Below the pieces are notes generated by a model. The model was not told the origin of the DNA, did not search any database, and was given only the letters and a program-made list of their open reading frames with translations. A stretch of 64,000 nucleotides of DNA from Azoarcus olearius (GTDB lineage: Bacteria; Pseudomonadota; Gammaproteobacteria; Burkholderiales; Rhodocyclaceae), in assembly GCF_001682385.1 (NCBI RefSeq), contig NZ_CP016210.1, forward strand, positions 1,984,001-2,048,000, written 5' to 3'. The position numbers and the translations under genes are program-made. Below, piece after piece: positions 35,172-44,202 of this stretch (positions within the stretch are counted from its first letter, which is position 1; each line of letters starts with the position of its first letter).

Positions 35172-35832
35172 CGTGCTTGCCGGCTGCACCGGCGTGCAGT
35201 CCGCGCTGGAGCCGGCGGGGCCGGCGGCATACGAGGCCGCGCGGCTGTGGTGGGGGATGCTGATCGTCGCCACCGTGGTGCTGGTGGGCGTGGTCGGGCT
35301 GTGGCTGCACGCGCTGCGGCGCAGCCCTGCATCCGACCCGGACCCCGCGCACGAGCGGCGGATCGCGCGGCGCTGGCTGATACTGGGGGGCCTGCTGCTG
35401 CCGGGCGCCAGCATCGCGGCGCTGCTCGCGTTTGGCGTGCCGGCCGGCCAGCGCATGCTGCTCGCGGGCGAGGCCGGCGCGCCCGCGCTGCGCATTGAGG
35501 TGACCGGCCGCCAATGGGGCTGGGACGTGCATTACCCCGAAGCCGGAGTGCGCCTGCGCGACCGCCTGCAGCTGCCGGTGGGCCGTACCGTTGAGCTGCA
35601 ACTGCGCAGCGAGGACGTCATCCACTCCTTCTGGGTGCCACGGCTGGCCGGCAAGCTGGACCTGATCCCCGGGCGCACCAATGTGCTGCGCCTGCGCGCC
35701 GATGAGCCGGGCGTGTTCCGCGGCCAGTGCGCCGAATACTGCGGCAGCGGGCATGCAGGCATGGCGCTGGCGGTCGAGGCCCAGCCCGAAGCGGCCTTTG
35801 CCGCCTGGCTGGCGGCGGAGGCTGGGCGGTGA
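35161..35832 (+). CDS. coxB: Cytochrome c oxidase subunit II (CuA subunit), lipoprotein type
   Basis: 223 residues. It begins MLVPVLAGCTG, a very short signal with lipobox LAGC. Two membrane helices follow (about 28-50 and 72-92), then the cupredoxin domain with the CuA ligands: His in VIHSFWVP and the pattern GQCAEYCGSGHAGM (two Cys, Glu, His, Met). It lacks the C-terminal cytochrome c domain of true caa3 subunit II, so electrons must arrive from a separate cytochrome c. If the start is one codon set further upstream the lipobox would be longer; none is seen. Coupled to the next gene by GTGA. Confidence 0.88.
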   Translation: MLVPVLAGCTGVQSALEPAGPAAYEAARLWWGMLIVATVVLVGVVGLWLHALRRSPASDPDPAHERRIARRWLILGGLLLPGASIAALLAFGVPAGQRMLLAGEAGAPALRIEVTGRQWGWDVHYPEAGVRLRDRLQLPVGRTVELQLRSEDVIHSFWVPRLAGKLDLIPGRTNVLRLRADEPGVFRGQCAEYCGSGHAGMALAVEAQPEAAFAAWLAAEAGR

Positions 35833-38411
35833 GCACCGAGCCGCTTCCGGCGGCCGGCGCCGGCCCGGCCTCTGCCGCCGACGCGGTGGCCGAGGCCGAA
35901 CGCCTGCACGACGCCTTCAACGCGGTATGGGGCAACCCCGGCGGCTGGCGCGCGCTCACCATCGTCAATCACACCACCGTGGGCTTGCGCTTCCTGCTGA
36001 CCGGGCTCGGCTTCTACGTGGTCGGCGGCATCCTCGCGATGCTGGTGCGCAGCCAGCTTGCGCTGCCTGGCCATGCCTTTATGACGCCCGAGGTGTATGC
36101 GCAGGTGTTCACCATGCACGGCACGGTGATGATGTTCCTGTTCGCGGTGCCGATGATGGAGGGGCTGGCGGTCTATCTGCTGCCCAAGATGCTGGGTGCG
36201 CGCGACCTGGTGTTTCCGCGCCTGTCCGCGCTCGGCTACTGGTGCTACCTGTTCGGCGGGCTGATCCTGGTCTCCAGCCTCTTTCTCGGCCTCGCGCCGG
36301 ACGCGGGCTGGTTCATGTACGTGCCGCTGGCCGGCAGCACCTACACGCCGGGCCCGAATTCGGACTTCTGGCTGCTCGGCATCACCTTCGTCGAAATCTC
36401 CGCGGTATCGGCCGGGGTGGAGCTGGCGGTGTCCATCCTGCGCGCCCGCGCGCCCGGCATGTCGCTGGAGAAGATGCCGCTCTACGCCTGGTACATCCTG
36501 GTGATGGCGCTGATGATCGTGGTCGGCTTTCCGCCGCTGATCCTCGGCAGCATCCTGCTGGAACTGGAACGCGCCGCCGGCATGCCCTTCTTCGAGGTCG
36601 CGCGCGGTGGCGACCCGGTGCTATGGCAGCACCTGTTCTGGCTGTTCGGCCATCCGGAGGTGTACATCATCTTCCTGCCGGCGGCGGGCATCGTGTCCAC
36701 GCTGCTGCCGGTGTTCGCGCGGCGGCCGGCGGTGGGGCACGCCTGGGTGGTGGTCGCGGTGGTCAGCACCGGCTTCATCAGCTTCGGGCTGTGGGTGCAC
36801 CACATGTTCACCGTCGGTATCCCGCAGCTCGCGCAGGCCTTCTTTTCGGCCGCCAGCATGCTGGTGGCGGTGCCCACCGGCGTGCAGGTGTTCTCGTGGA
36901 TCGCCACGCTGTGGCTGGGGCGGCCGGTGTTCCACGTGCCCATGCTGTGGCTCACCGGCTTTCTGGTCATCTTCGTCGCCGGCGGGCTCACCGGCGTGAT
37001 GCTGGCGCTGGTGCCCTTCGACTGGCAGGTGCACGACAGCCAGTTCGTGGTCGCCCACCTGCATTACGTGCTGGTGGGCGGCATGCTGTTTCCGCTGGTG
37101 GCGGGGCTGTATTACTGGCTGCCGCATTTCTCCGGCCGGCTGCCGTCGGCGGCGCTCGGGCGCACCGGCTTCTGGCTGGTGTTCATCGGCTTCAACCTCA
37201 CCTTCCTGGTGATGCACTGGACGGGCCTGCTGGGCATGCCGCGCCGGGTGCACACCTACGAAACCGGGCTGGGCTGGGATGGCCCCAACCTGCTGTCGTC
37301 GATCGGCAGCTTCGTGATGGCGGCCGGCATCGTCGCGGTGCTGTGCGACATCGTGCTGCACTTCCGCTACGGCGCGCGCGCGCGGCCCAATCCGTGGAAT
37401 GCGGGCACCCTGGAGTGGGCCACCGCGACCCCGCCCAGCCCGTACAACTTCGTCAGCCTGCCGGCGGTGCAGGACCGCCACCCGCTGTGGTCCAACCCCA
37501 GCCTGGGCGACGACCTTGCCCGCGGGCGCGGCGGGCTGGCGCTGATCGACCATGGCCGGCGCGAAACCTGGGGCACCGACCCGGCGAGCGGCGCGGTGCG
37601 CGAGATCATCCACCTGCCTGGCAACAGCTGGCTGCCCTTTGCGGCCGCGCTGCTGATCGGCGGCGTCTGCATCTGCCTGCTGCTGCGCGCCTATCCGCTC
37701 GCGGCGGCGTTTACGGTCGGGTCGCTGGCGGTGCTGCTGCGCTGGTCGTGGGAAAACGGCACGCATCCGCTCGCCTCGCCCGACGCGCGCACGGCGCCGG
37801 GCGACCCGCCGCTGCATTCGCGCACCTTCGACGGCCCCGGGCTATGGGGCATGGCGCTGACGCTGCTTGCCAACGGCGCGCTCTACCTGTCGCTGCTGTT
37901 CGGCTGGCTGTACTTGTGGACCGTGGCGCCCGCATGGCAGGCGCCGCCGCCGGACCACGGGCTTGCGGCGGGCAAGGGCGCGGGGCTGTTGCTGGCGGCC
38001 GCGCTCGCGCTCAGCGCCGGCACGCTGGTGCTGCGCCGCGCGGTGGCGCGGCTGCGCGCCGGCATCGGCCGCGGCCTGGGCGCGCTGCTGGCGCTGGCGG
38101 CACTGTTCGGCCTCGTCCATTGCGGGTTGCTCGCGGGCGTGTTCTCCGCGGCCGGGCTGGCGCCAACCAAGACCGCCCACGACGCGGTCAGTGCGGTGAT
38201 GCTGGGCTACGCGCTCGTCCACGGTGCGCTCGCGGCGCTGCTGGCAGCCTTGCAGGCACTACGCGTGCGCTTTGGCTATGTCGGCATCGAAGCGCCTTAC
38301 GAGCCGCTGGTGGTGAGCCAGTGGTGGCACTACAGCGCGGTGACGCTGTGGGCCAGCTACGCCGCGCTGGTGTGGTTTCCCGCCGTGTGGGGCATGGGAG
38401 GCGGGGCGTGA
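35829..38411 (+). CDS. ctaD: Cytochrome c oxidase subunit I-III fusion
   Basis: 860 residues. Residues about 30-560 are subunit I with 12 helices: haem a ligand in FTMHGTVMMF, GHPEVYIIFLP with the CuB His, the proton-channel Glu and the cross-linked Tyr, VHHMFTVG (CuB), and VAHLHYVLVGG (haem a3/a ligands). Residues about 600-860 are a subunit III-like domain with helices and WYWHFVD-like SQWWHYSAVTLW. The I-III fusion is typical of the caa3/ba-type A1 oxidases encoded with a CtaG_Caa3 factor. The GTG start overlaps coxB. Terminal oxidase reducing O2 and pumping protons at the inner membrane. Confidence 0.94.
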   Translation: MSTEPLPAAGAGPASAADAVAEAERLHDAFNAVWGNPGGWRALTIVNHTTVGLRFLLTGLGFYVVGGILAMLVRSQLALPGHAFMTPEVYAQVFTMHGTVMMFLFAVPMMEGLAVYLLPKMLGARDLVFPRLSALGYWCYLFGGLILVSSLFLGLAPDAGWFMYVPLAGSTYTPGPNSDFWLLGITFVEISAVSAGVELAVSILRARAPGMSLEKMPLYAWYILVMALMIVVGFPPLILGSILLELERAAGMPFFEVARGGDPVLWQHLFWLFGHPEVYIIFLPAAGIVSTLLPVFARRPAVGHAWVVVAVVSTGFISFGLWVHHMFTVGIPQLAQAFFSAASMLVAVPTGVQVFSWIATLWLGRPVFHVPMLWLTGFLVIFVAGGLTGVMLALVPFDWQVHDSQFVVAHLHYVLVGGMLFPLVAGLYYWLPHFSGRLPSAALGRTGFWLVFIGFNLTFLVMHWTGLLGMPRRVHTYETGLGWDGPNLLSSIGSFVMAAGIVAVLCDIVLHFRYGARARPNPWNAGTLEWATATPPSPYNFVSLPAVQDRHPLWSNPSLGDDLARGRGGLALIDHGRRETWGTDPASGAVREIIHLPGNSWLPFAAALLIGGVCICLLLRAYPLAAAFTVGSLAVLLRWSWENGTHPLASPDARTAPGDPPLHSRTFDGPGLWGMALTLLANGALYLSLLFGWLYLWTVAPAWQAPPPDHGLAAGKGAGLLLAAALALSAGTLVLRRAVARLRAGIGRGLGALLALAALFGLVHCGLLAGVFSAAGLAPTKTAHDAVSAVMLGYALVHGALAALLAALQALRVRFGYVGIEAPYEPLVVSQWWHYSAVTLWASYAALVWFPAVWGMGGGA

Positions 38412-38749
38412 GGCCGCCGCCCTTCCATCCGCTGCATCTCGCGCTCGGGCTGGGCTGGTGGGCGCTGTGGTTCGTGGCGCTGTACGGCGGGCTGGCGCTG
38501 GCCTGCGCGCGCGCGCCGGGCGAGGCGGGCGGCGGCGGGCTCAACACCGCCTTCCTGCTGTTCACCGTGGGCGCGGCGCTGCTGCCGGCGCTGTACGCAC
38601 GCGGCTGCTGGCGCGCCGCGCGCCGCGCCGACCAGGAACCGGCCGGCGGGCGCTTTCTCGCCCGCGTGGGAGCCGCGCTCCATCTCGCGGCCTTGCTGGC
38701 GATGCTGTTCGTCGGCCTGCCGCTGCTGGAGCTGCCGGCATGTCGCTGA
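38408..38749 (+). CDS. Small membrane protein of the oxidase cluster, 113 aa
   Basis: Three hydrophobic helices (LALGLGWWALWFVALYGGLA, NTAFLLFTVGAALLPALY, LHLAALLAMLFVGLPLLEL) and a short Arg-rich loop. No family recognised. The GTG start overlaps the ctaD stop (GTGA) and its end overlaps ctaG by 10 nt, so it is a cotranslated component, possibly an accessory subunit IV-like or assembly protein (inference). Confidence 0.65.
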   Translation: MRPPPFHPLHLALGLGWWALWFVALYGGLALACARAPGEAGGGGLNTAFLLFTVGAALLPALYARGCWRAARRADQEPAGGRFLARVGAALHLAALLAMLFVGLPLLELPACR

Positions 38750-39570
38750 GCGCTGCGTTGATCCTGCTGCTGGCCGCGCCGTCTGCGCTGGCGCACACGC
38801 CCTTCGCCGCGGACCTGTTGCCCTGGGACCGGGTGCCGCTGTTGATCGGCGCGGTGGCGATGGCGACCGGCTGGCTGCGCTATTGCCGCGGCGCGCGCCG
38901 GGTGGCGCCGCGCCCGGGCGCCGCCGCGTGCTTTCATGCGGGCATGGTGGTGGCGGCGTTTTCCGCTTTCGGTCCGCTGGATGACTGGGCCGAAACCGAT
39001 GCGGCCTGGCACATGGTGCAGCACATGGCCTTCATGGTGGTGGTGGCGCCGCTGTGGGCCTTTGCGGCGCCACTACCGCAGTGGCGCGCGGCCGGCGCCG
39101 AGCTGCTGCGTCCGCTGTGGCGCCATCTAGCCCGGGTGGCGGCCCATCCGCGCGCGGCGGCGCTGCTGCACGGGGTGACGATCTGGCTGTGGCACATGCC
39201 CGCGCTGTACGTGCTGGCGCTGGAATCCCCCTGGTGGCACGCGGTGGAGCACGTCGCCTTCCTGTTTACCGCGTGGCTGTTCTGGTGGGCGGTGCTGCGC
39301 GCCAGCCCGCGCGACCTGGGTGCCGCGCTGCTGGCCGTGGGCGTGACGCTGATGCACACCGGCCTGCTCGGCGCGCTGCTGACTTTCGCGACGCAGTCCT
39401 TCTACGGCGCCGGGCGCAGCGTGGAGGCGCAGCAACTGGCGGGGCTGATCATGTGGGTGCCGGGCTCGCTGTTCTACCTTGCGGCGGGCGGCTGGCTGGT
39501 GTGGCGGCGGTTTGCGCGCACGGCGGAAGCGACGGCGGCGGTGTCGCCGCAAGCAGGAGAGGGGCGATGA
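38740..39570 (+). CDS. ctaG: Cytochrome c oxidase assembly factor CtaG (caa3 type)
   Basis: 276 residues, about seven membrane helices with conserved histidines: HTPFAADLLPWD at the mature N-terminus, WHMVQHMAFMVVVAPLWAF, WLWHMPALYVLAL, WWHAVEHVAFLFTAWLFWW and LMHTGLLGALLTF. These match the CtaG_Caa3 family, required for assembly of caa3-type oxidase, probably in copper delivery. It overlaps its neighbours on both sides, in a tight operon with coxB and ctaD. Confidence 0.9.
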   Translation: MSLSAALILLLAAPSALAHTPFAADLLPWDRVPLLIGAVAMATGWLRYCRGARRVAPRPGAAACFHAGMVVAAFSAFGPLDDWAETDAAWHMVQHMAFMVVVAPLWAFAAPLPQWRAAGAELLRPLWRHLARVAAHPRAAALLHGVTIWLWHMPALYVLALESPWWHAVEHVAFLFTAWLFWWAVLRASPRDLGAALLAVGVTLMHTGLLGALLTFATQSFYGAGRSVEAQQLAGLIMWVPGSLFYLAAGGWLVWRRFARTAEATAAVSPQAGEGR

Positions 39571-40571
39571 CAGCGCCGATCGTGGTGGTGACAGGGGGAT
39601 CGGCCGGCGTCGGGCGTGCCGTGGCACTGACGTTTGCGCGCCATGGCTGGCGCGTGGCGGTGCTGGCGCGCGGCGAGGCGCGCCTGGACGACGCCTGCGC
39701 GCAGATCCGCGCGCTGGGCGCCGAGGCCATGAAGCTGGTGGCCGACGTCGCCGACCCCGCGCAGGTGGAAGCGGCCGCCGACGAGGTGGAGCGCCGCTGG
39801 GGGCCGATCGCGGTGTGGGTGAACAACGCAATGGCCACGGTGTTCGGCGACCTTGCGCGCGTGCCGGCGGCGGACTTCCGGCGCGCGACCGAAGTGACCT
39901 ACCTCGGCGCGGTATGGGGGACGCAGGCCGCACTGCGCCACATGCGGCCCCGCAACCAAGGTTGCATCGTGCAGGTCGGGTCGGCGCTGGCCTACCGCTC
40001 GATCGCGCTGCAGTCCGCCTATTGCGGCGCCAAGTCGGCGTTGCGCGGCTTCACCGATGCGCTGCGGCTGGAACTGCTGCATGCGCGCAGCGCGGTGCGG
40101 GTGACGATGGTGCACCTGCCGGCCTGCAACACGCCGCAGTTCGACTGGAGCCGCAACTACATGGACGGGCGCCCGCGCCCGCTGGGCTGGGTCTATCCGC
40201 CGGACTGGGTCGCGCGCGCCATCTATCGCGCCGCGGCGGGAAGCCGGCGCGAACGCTGGGTGGGTCTGCCGGCGGCCTTGGCCATCGTCGGCGCGCGTTT
40301 TGCGCCCGGCTGGTTCAAGCACACGCTGGCCGAACAGACCTGGCACGGCCAGCTTGAGGAGGAGGGGGCACGCGGCGCGGCACAGCAGGCGCCCGACAAC
40401 CTCTTCGCGCCTGCACCCGGGTGCCAGCGCGCGGAGGGTCGATTCGGCCGCGAGGCGCAGGCGACGCGGGCCCGGCTGGTGGCGGGGCGCCTGCTGGCGC
40501 TCGGCGCGCTGCTGGTGGGGGCGAGCCGGCTGCTGGCGCGGACGGCCCGGCAGCGCGACGGCGGCGGATGA
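39567..40571 (+). CDS. SDR family oxidoreductase with C-terminal membrane segment
   Basis: 334 residues. N-terminal SDR core: VVVTGGSAGVGRAVAL, NNAMATVFGD, active-site Ser in QVGSALAYRS and Tyr-x3-Lys in YCGAKSALRG. The C-terminal 90 residues are extra, ending in a hydrophobic helix LVAGRLLALGALLVGASRLLA, so the enzyme may be membrane-attached. Coupled to ctaG by ATGA overlap; an oxidase operon ending in an SDR is unexplained. The substrate is unknown. Confidence 0.85.
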   Translation: MTAPIVVVTGGSAGVGRAVALTFARHGWRVAVLARGEARLDDACAQIRALGAEAMKLVADVADPAQVEAAADEVERRWGPIAVWVNNAMATVFGDLARVPAADFRRATEVTYLGAVWGTQAALRHMRPRNQGCIVQVGSALAYRSIALQSAYCGAKSALRGFTDALRLELLHARSAVRVTMVHLPACNTPQFDWSRNYMDGRPRPLGWVYPPDWVARAIYRAAAGSRRERWVGLPAALAIVGARFAPGWFKHTLAEQTWHGQLEEEGARGAAQQAPDNLFAPAPGCQRAEGRFGREAQATRARLVAGRLLALGALLVGASRLLARTARQRDGGG

Positions 40572-40587
40572 GGGCGTCGGTGCCGGC

Positions 40588-43500
40588 TCAACGCGCCTCG
40601 GCTTCCAGCGCCAGCTCGGTACCCGGCTTGCCCCCGGCGGCGCTCGCGTCGCGCAGCGTGATCCGCTCCGCCGCCACGCCGCGCGCGGCGAGAAACTCGC
40701 GAACCGCCTGCGCGCGCCGTTCGGCCAACTGGCGCAAGGCATCCTCCGGCAGCGGCTGGCGTGCGGCCAGGGCTTCGAAGCGCTGACGGTAGCGGGCGGT
40801 GGGGTTGGTCACCGCGTCGGTGACGGGTTCGCCGGATTCCGCCGTCCCGCGGGCGGCCGGCGCAGTCGCGGAGAAGTCGTCGACGCCGTGGGGCCCGGCC
40901 TGTCCGCGCCGGCAGTCCTGACCGCGTCGCGAAGGCAGGCTGGCGACGCCGTAGTCCTGCGCGGGGTGTTGGGGGTCGCAGTCGTCCGCGGTGGCGAGCG
41001 CGCGCGCAGCGCCGCCGCCGCGCTTGCGCGCCGGGGACGGCGCGGTTTCACTGCCGGCCGCGGCCCCGGCCACGCTCTCTTCTCCCGACGTGTCGGCGTG
41101 GCGGGCCACCGCCCGTTGCACCGCGGGGTCGCCGAAGTCGAGCACCGCGGGGCCGGCTGCATCCACCGGCTGGCCGGCCGCGCGGGCGATCTCGCGCCGC
41201 AGGGCCTGCTCGCGCAGCGCAGCTTCGTCCTCCGCCGCCCAGGTGCCGTGCACCGCCAGGCGCAGTTGCGGCCGCTGCGCGAGCGCTTCGGCAAGGCGGC
41301 CGAGGCGTTCTTCCTCCTGCGCCGCCAGCCGCGCCGAACCGGCTTCGAAGGCGACCGCCTCGTCGTCCTCGGCCTCGCCGCCGCCGGCGAGCCGGCCGAG
41401 GAAGCGGAAGGGCGCGGTAACCACGCGGCGCAGCACGTTGCCGATGGCGTCGCGCACCACCTGGCCGTATTCGAAACGCGCGTCATCCACCCGGCCGCGC
41501 ACCGGCACTTCCAGATGGACGCGGCCGTCCGGGTCCTTCAGCAGCGCAAGCGCCAGCTCCAGCGGCAGGTCGAGCGCGTTGGGCGCGTCCACCCTTTCGC
41601 CGAGACGGAAGTCCTCCAGCGTGATCGCGTTGTTGCCGTCCAGCTCGCGGTCGAACACGCGGTAGCGCACGCCCAGCCACAGCCGGCCGGAGGCGATCTT
41701 GCGGCCGGCGAAGGTGGCGCTGTAGGGCGATAGCTGCGGCATCGCGACATTGTCGAAGCGCACTTCCAGGTCGGTCAGCTCGTCCGGGGCAAACGGGCGG
41801 ATACGGCCTTCGGCGCGCGCTTCCCCATGCGGCTGGATGCGGCCGCGGGCATCGACCACCGCCTCGCTGCCGGGCCGGTTGTCGATGCCCAGCATCTGCC
41901 CGGCGAGCTGTTCGACGCGGGTGGAAAAGGGCAGTACCAGGCTGAAATCGGCGAACTCCACGATGCCGTCGCGCAGTTCCACGCGCTCCACGCGCAGCGG
42001 GAACTCCGGTGCGCCGCGCGGCGTTCCGGGCGTGGTGGCGCGCGCCACCTCGCGCCCCGCGCGGCGCGCTGCCTCCTCCACGCCGGTATCGGGTGTGCCC
42101 TTGTCGCCGCGCTTGAGGTTGGCGAGGTTGAGCTTGCGATCGCGGTCGATGATCAGGCGCGCCTCCGGGCGACCGAGCACCACCTTGTCCAGATGCAGGC
42201 TACCGGGGGCGAGCTGCAGCGCGCCGTGGGCGGCCACCTCGCCCGCGCTGAACAGCGGGCGGTCGTTCTCCGCTTCGACCACCCGCAGCGCCGCCAGCGC
42301 CACGCTGCCCTCGGCGCGCAGGCGCGGGCTTTCGGCTGCGCTGTAGCGCAATTGCACGTCGCCGCCGACGCGGCCGTCCTTCAGGCGCACGGTGGCGTGG
42401 CGTTCCAGCATCGGCGCGGCGGGAGCGAGTGCCAGGCCCTCCACCCGCAGGCGCGCCTCGGCGCGGCTGCCGTCGCCGGCGGCGCGGCCTTCGGCGCGCA
42501 GGGTGCCGCCGCTGTCGACGCGCAGCTCGGCGTCGAAGCCGAGGCTGTCGGCGCGGCTGTCCACGCCGGTCAGGCGCGCGCGGCCCGCCAGCCGCAGCGC
42601 GATCGGGCTGTCCGCGCGCCGGTCTTCCACGCCGAGGTCGATGCCGTCGGCGACGACTTCATCCGCGTTGTAGCGCCACGCGGGGCGCGCCGCGCTGCCG
42701 GCAGTGTCCGCGCGCGGGGCGGCGGCGGGCGCGCTGCGGCCCAGCGCCGCGGGCAGTACAACCCGGCCGTCGGCGTCCACGGCGATGTCGAAGCGGATGT
42801 CGACCAGTGCCAGCCTCGCCGCCCCGACGCTGCGCTGTGCGGTGTCCAGATGGCCGTCGGCAATCTCGATGCGGCCCGCGGCGAGCGGCGGCGCATCGGC
42901 GGCGGTGTAGCGCGGCGCGGCGAGCGTGCCGTGCAGCGCGTGGATCGCGGCGCCGCCTTCGCTGCCGCCGAGGACGAGGTCCGCGCGTGCATCGACCCGC
43001 GCGCTCTCGATGCGCCGGCCGGCGCCGGCAAGTTCGCGGTAGCGGACCGCGAGCGCGCTCAGTTCGGCCTGCGGCAGCTCGATCTGCCACGGCGCCTCTT
43101 CGGTGGCCGAGGCCGCGGGCTGGCGGCGAAGGCGCGCCCAGTCCAGCGTGCCGTCGGCGTCCGCGCTGACGCCCACGCTGCCACCGGCCAGCCGCAGGCC
43201 GCGCAGCACGAGCTGGCGGCCGGCGAGGTCCAGCCGGCCTTCGGCGATGGAGAGTGTGTCGAGCGCGAGCAGGGGTTCGCGCGCGTTTTCCGGCTGCAGC
43301 GTCAGGGCGCTTGCCTGCAGCGCAAGCTGCTCGACCGTGACCTCGGGCTGGTCGCCCGCCAGCGCCACCCAGTAGCGTGCGCTGGCGCTGTCGATGCGTC
43401 CGCCGGGCGCGGCGAGCCGCCAGTCGCGCTGCACCAGCGGCCACCAGGGCGCGAGCGGCGCGGCGTCGAGGCGTAGCGTGCCGCTGCTGTGGCGCCCGGC

Positions 43501-44202
43501 GAGCGCGAATTCGCCCTCGGCAGCGATGCGGCCGTCGCCGGGCAGCGTGGCGCCCACCCGGTAGCTCGCCGGGCGCGCGGAAGGCGCGGTGGCGAGGCCG
43601 TCGATCTCCGCGTCGAGCGCGGCGACCGCGAGCGCCGCGTCCGGGCTGGCGCGGTCGATCAGGGTGAGCGTGGCATTGCGCAGCGCGAGGTGGCGGATGA
43701 GGACATCGGCCACCGGCGTCTCGGCCGGGGGCGGGGCAGCGTCGGGGGCGGTGGCGCCGATGGTGCCGGCGGCGTCCTGCCGCGCGGGGGCGGCCTCTGC
43801 GGCAGCAGCCGGCGCGGGTGCGCGCGGCAGCAGCCAGCGCCCGTCCTGATCGCGCACCAGCTGGACCTTCACGCCGTCGAAGCTCACCTGGTCCAGCGTC
43901 CAGTGGCGGTAGGGCACCCCGGCCCAGTCGAGATCGAAGCGCGCGGACTGCGCGACCAGCAGCGGGTTGCCGTCGGGCTGCGTCAGCGTGGCGGGGCCGG
44001 CTTCCAGGGTGAGCAGAAAGGGGTTGATCCGCAGCGCGTCGAGCGTCAGCTGCAGGCCGAAGCGCTGCGACACCAGTTCGGGCAGCTTGCGTGACACCAG
44101 CCAGGGCAGCAGCAGAAAACCCGCCGCGGTGTAGAGGGCGAGCAGGGACACCGCCACCGCGGCGGTCCATACCGCGATCCGGCGCCGGCGCGCGGCGCTC
44201 AT
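40588..44202 (-). CDS. DUF748 / AsmA-like large envelope protein
   Basis: 1204 residues. One N-terminal membrane helix (about 10-32) anchors a long periplasmic, beta-repeat protein of the AsmA/YhdP/TamB type (DUF748): GVKVQLVRDQDGRWLLP, LDGLATAPS-type strands, LNLANLKRG, FADFSLVLPFSTRVEQLAGQ (in two parts), AEGRIRPFAPDELTDLEV and NNAITLEDFRLGERVD are typical. Such proteins are thought to bridge the inner and outer membranes for phospholipid transport. The C-terminus carries an OmpA-like fragment (LAERRAQAVREFLAARGV). A 90-residue low-complexity segment (about 1035-1130) interrupts that part. Coupled by ATGA to the transporter gene upstream. Confidence 0.85.
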   Translation of the reverse strand: MSAARRRRIAVWTAAVAVSLLALYTAAGFLLLPWLVSRKLPELVSQRFGLQLTLDALRINPFLLTLEAGPATLTQPDGNPLLVAQSARFDLDWAGVPYRHWTLDQVSFDGVKVQLVRDQDGRWLLPRAPAPAAAAEAAPARQDAAGTIGATAPDAAPPPAETPVADVLIRHLALRNATLTLIDRASPDAALAVAALDAEIDGLATAPSARPASYRVGATLPGDGRIAAEGEFALAGRHSSGTLRLDAAPLAPWWPLVQRDWRLAAPGGRIDSASARYWVALAGDQPEVTVEQLALQASALTLQPENAREPLLALDTLSIAEGRLDLAGRQLVLRGLRLAGGSVGVSADADGTLDWARLRRQPAASATEEAPWQIELPQAELSALAVRYRELAGAGRRIESARVDARADLVLGGSEGGAAIHALHGTLAAPRYTAADAPPLAAGRIEIADGHLDTAQRSVGAARLALVDIRFDIAVDADGRVVLPAALGRSAPAAAPRADTAGSAARPAWRYNADEVVADGIDLGVEDRRADSPIALRLAGRARLTGVDSRADSLGFDAELRVDSGGTLRAEGRAAGDGSRAEARLRVEGLALAPAAPMLERHATVRLKDGRVGGDVQLRYSAAESPRLRAEGSVALAALRVVEAENDRPLFSAGEVAAHGALQLAPGSLHLDKVVLGRPEARLIIDRDRKLNLANLKRGDKGTPDTGVEEAARRAGREVARATTPGTPRGAPEFPLRVERVELRDGIVEFADFSLVLPFSTRVEQLAGQMLGIDNRPGSEAVVDARGRIQPHGEARAEGRIRPFAPDELTDLEVRFDNVAMPQLSPYSATFAGRKIASGRLWLGVRYRVFDRELDGNNAITLEDFRLGERVDAPNALDLPLELALALLKDPDGRVHLEVPVRGRVDDARFEYGQVVRDAIGNVLRRVVTAPFRFLGRLAGGGEAEDDEAVAFEAGSARLAAQEEERLGRLAEALAQRPQLRLAVHGTWAAEDEAALREQALRREIARAAGQPVDAAGPAVLDFGDPAVQRAVARHADTSGEESVAGAAAGSETAPSPARKRGGGAARALATADDCDPQHPAQDYGVASLPSRRGQDCRRGQAGPHGVDDFSATAPAARGTAESGEPVTDAVTNPTARYRQRFEALAARQPLPEDALRQLAERRAQAVREFLAARGVAAERITLRDASAAGGKPGTELALEAEAR

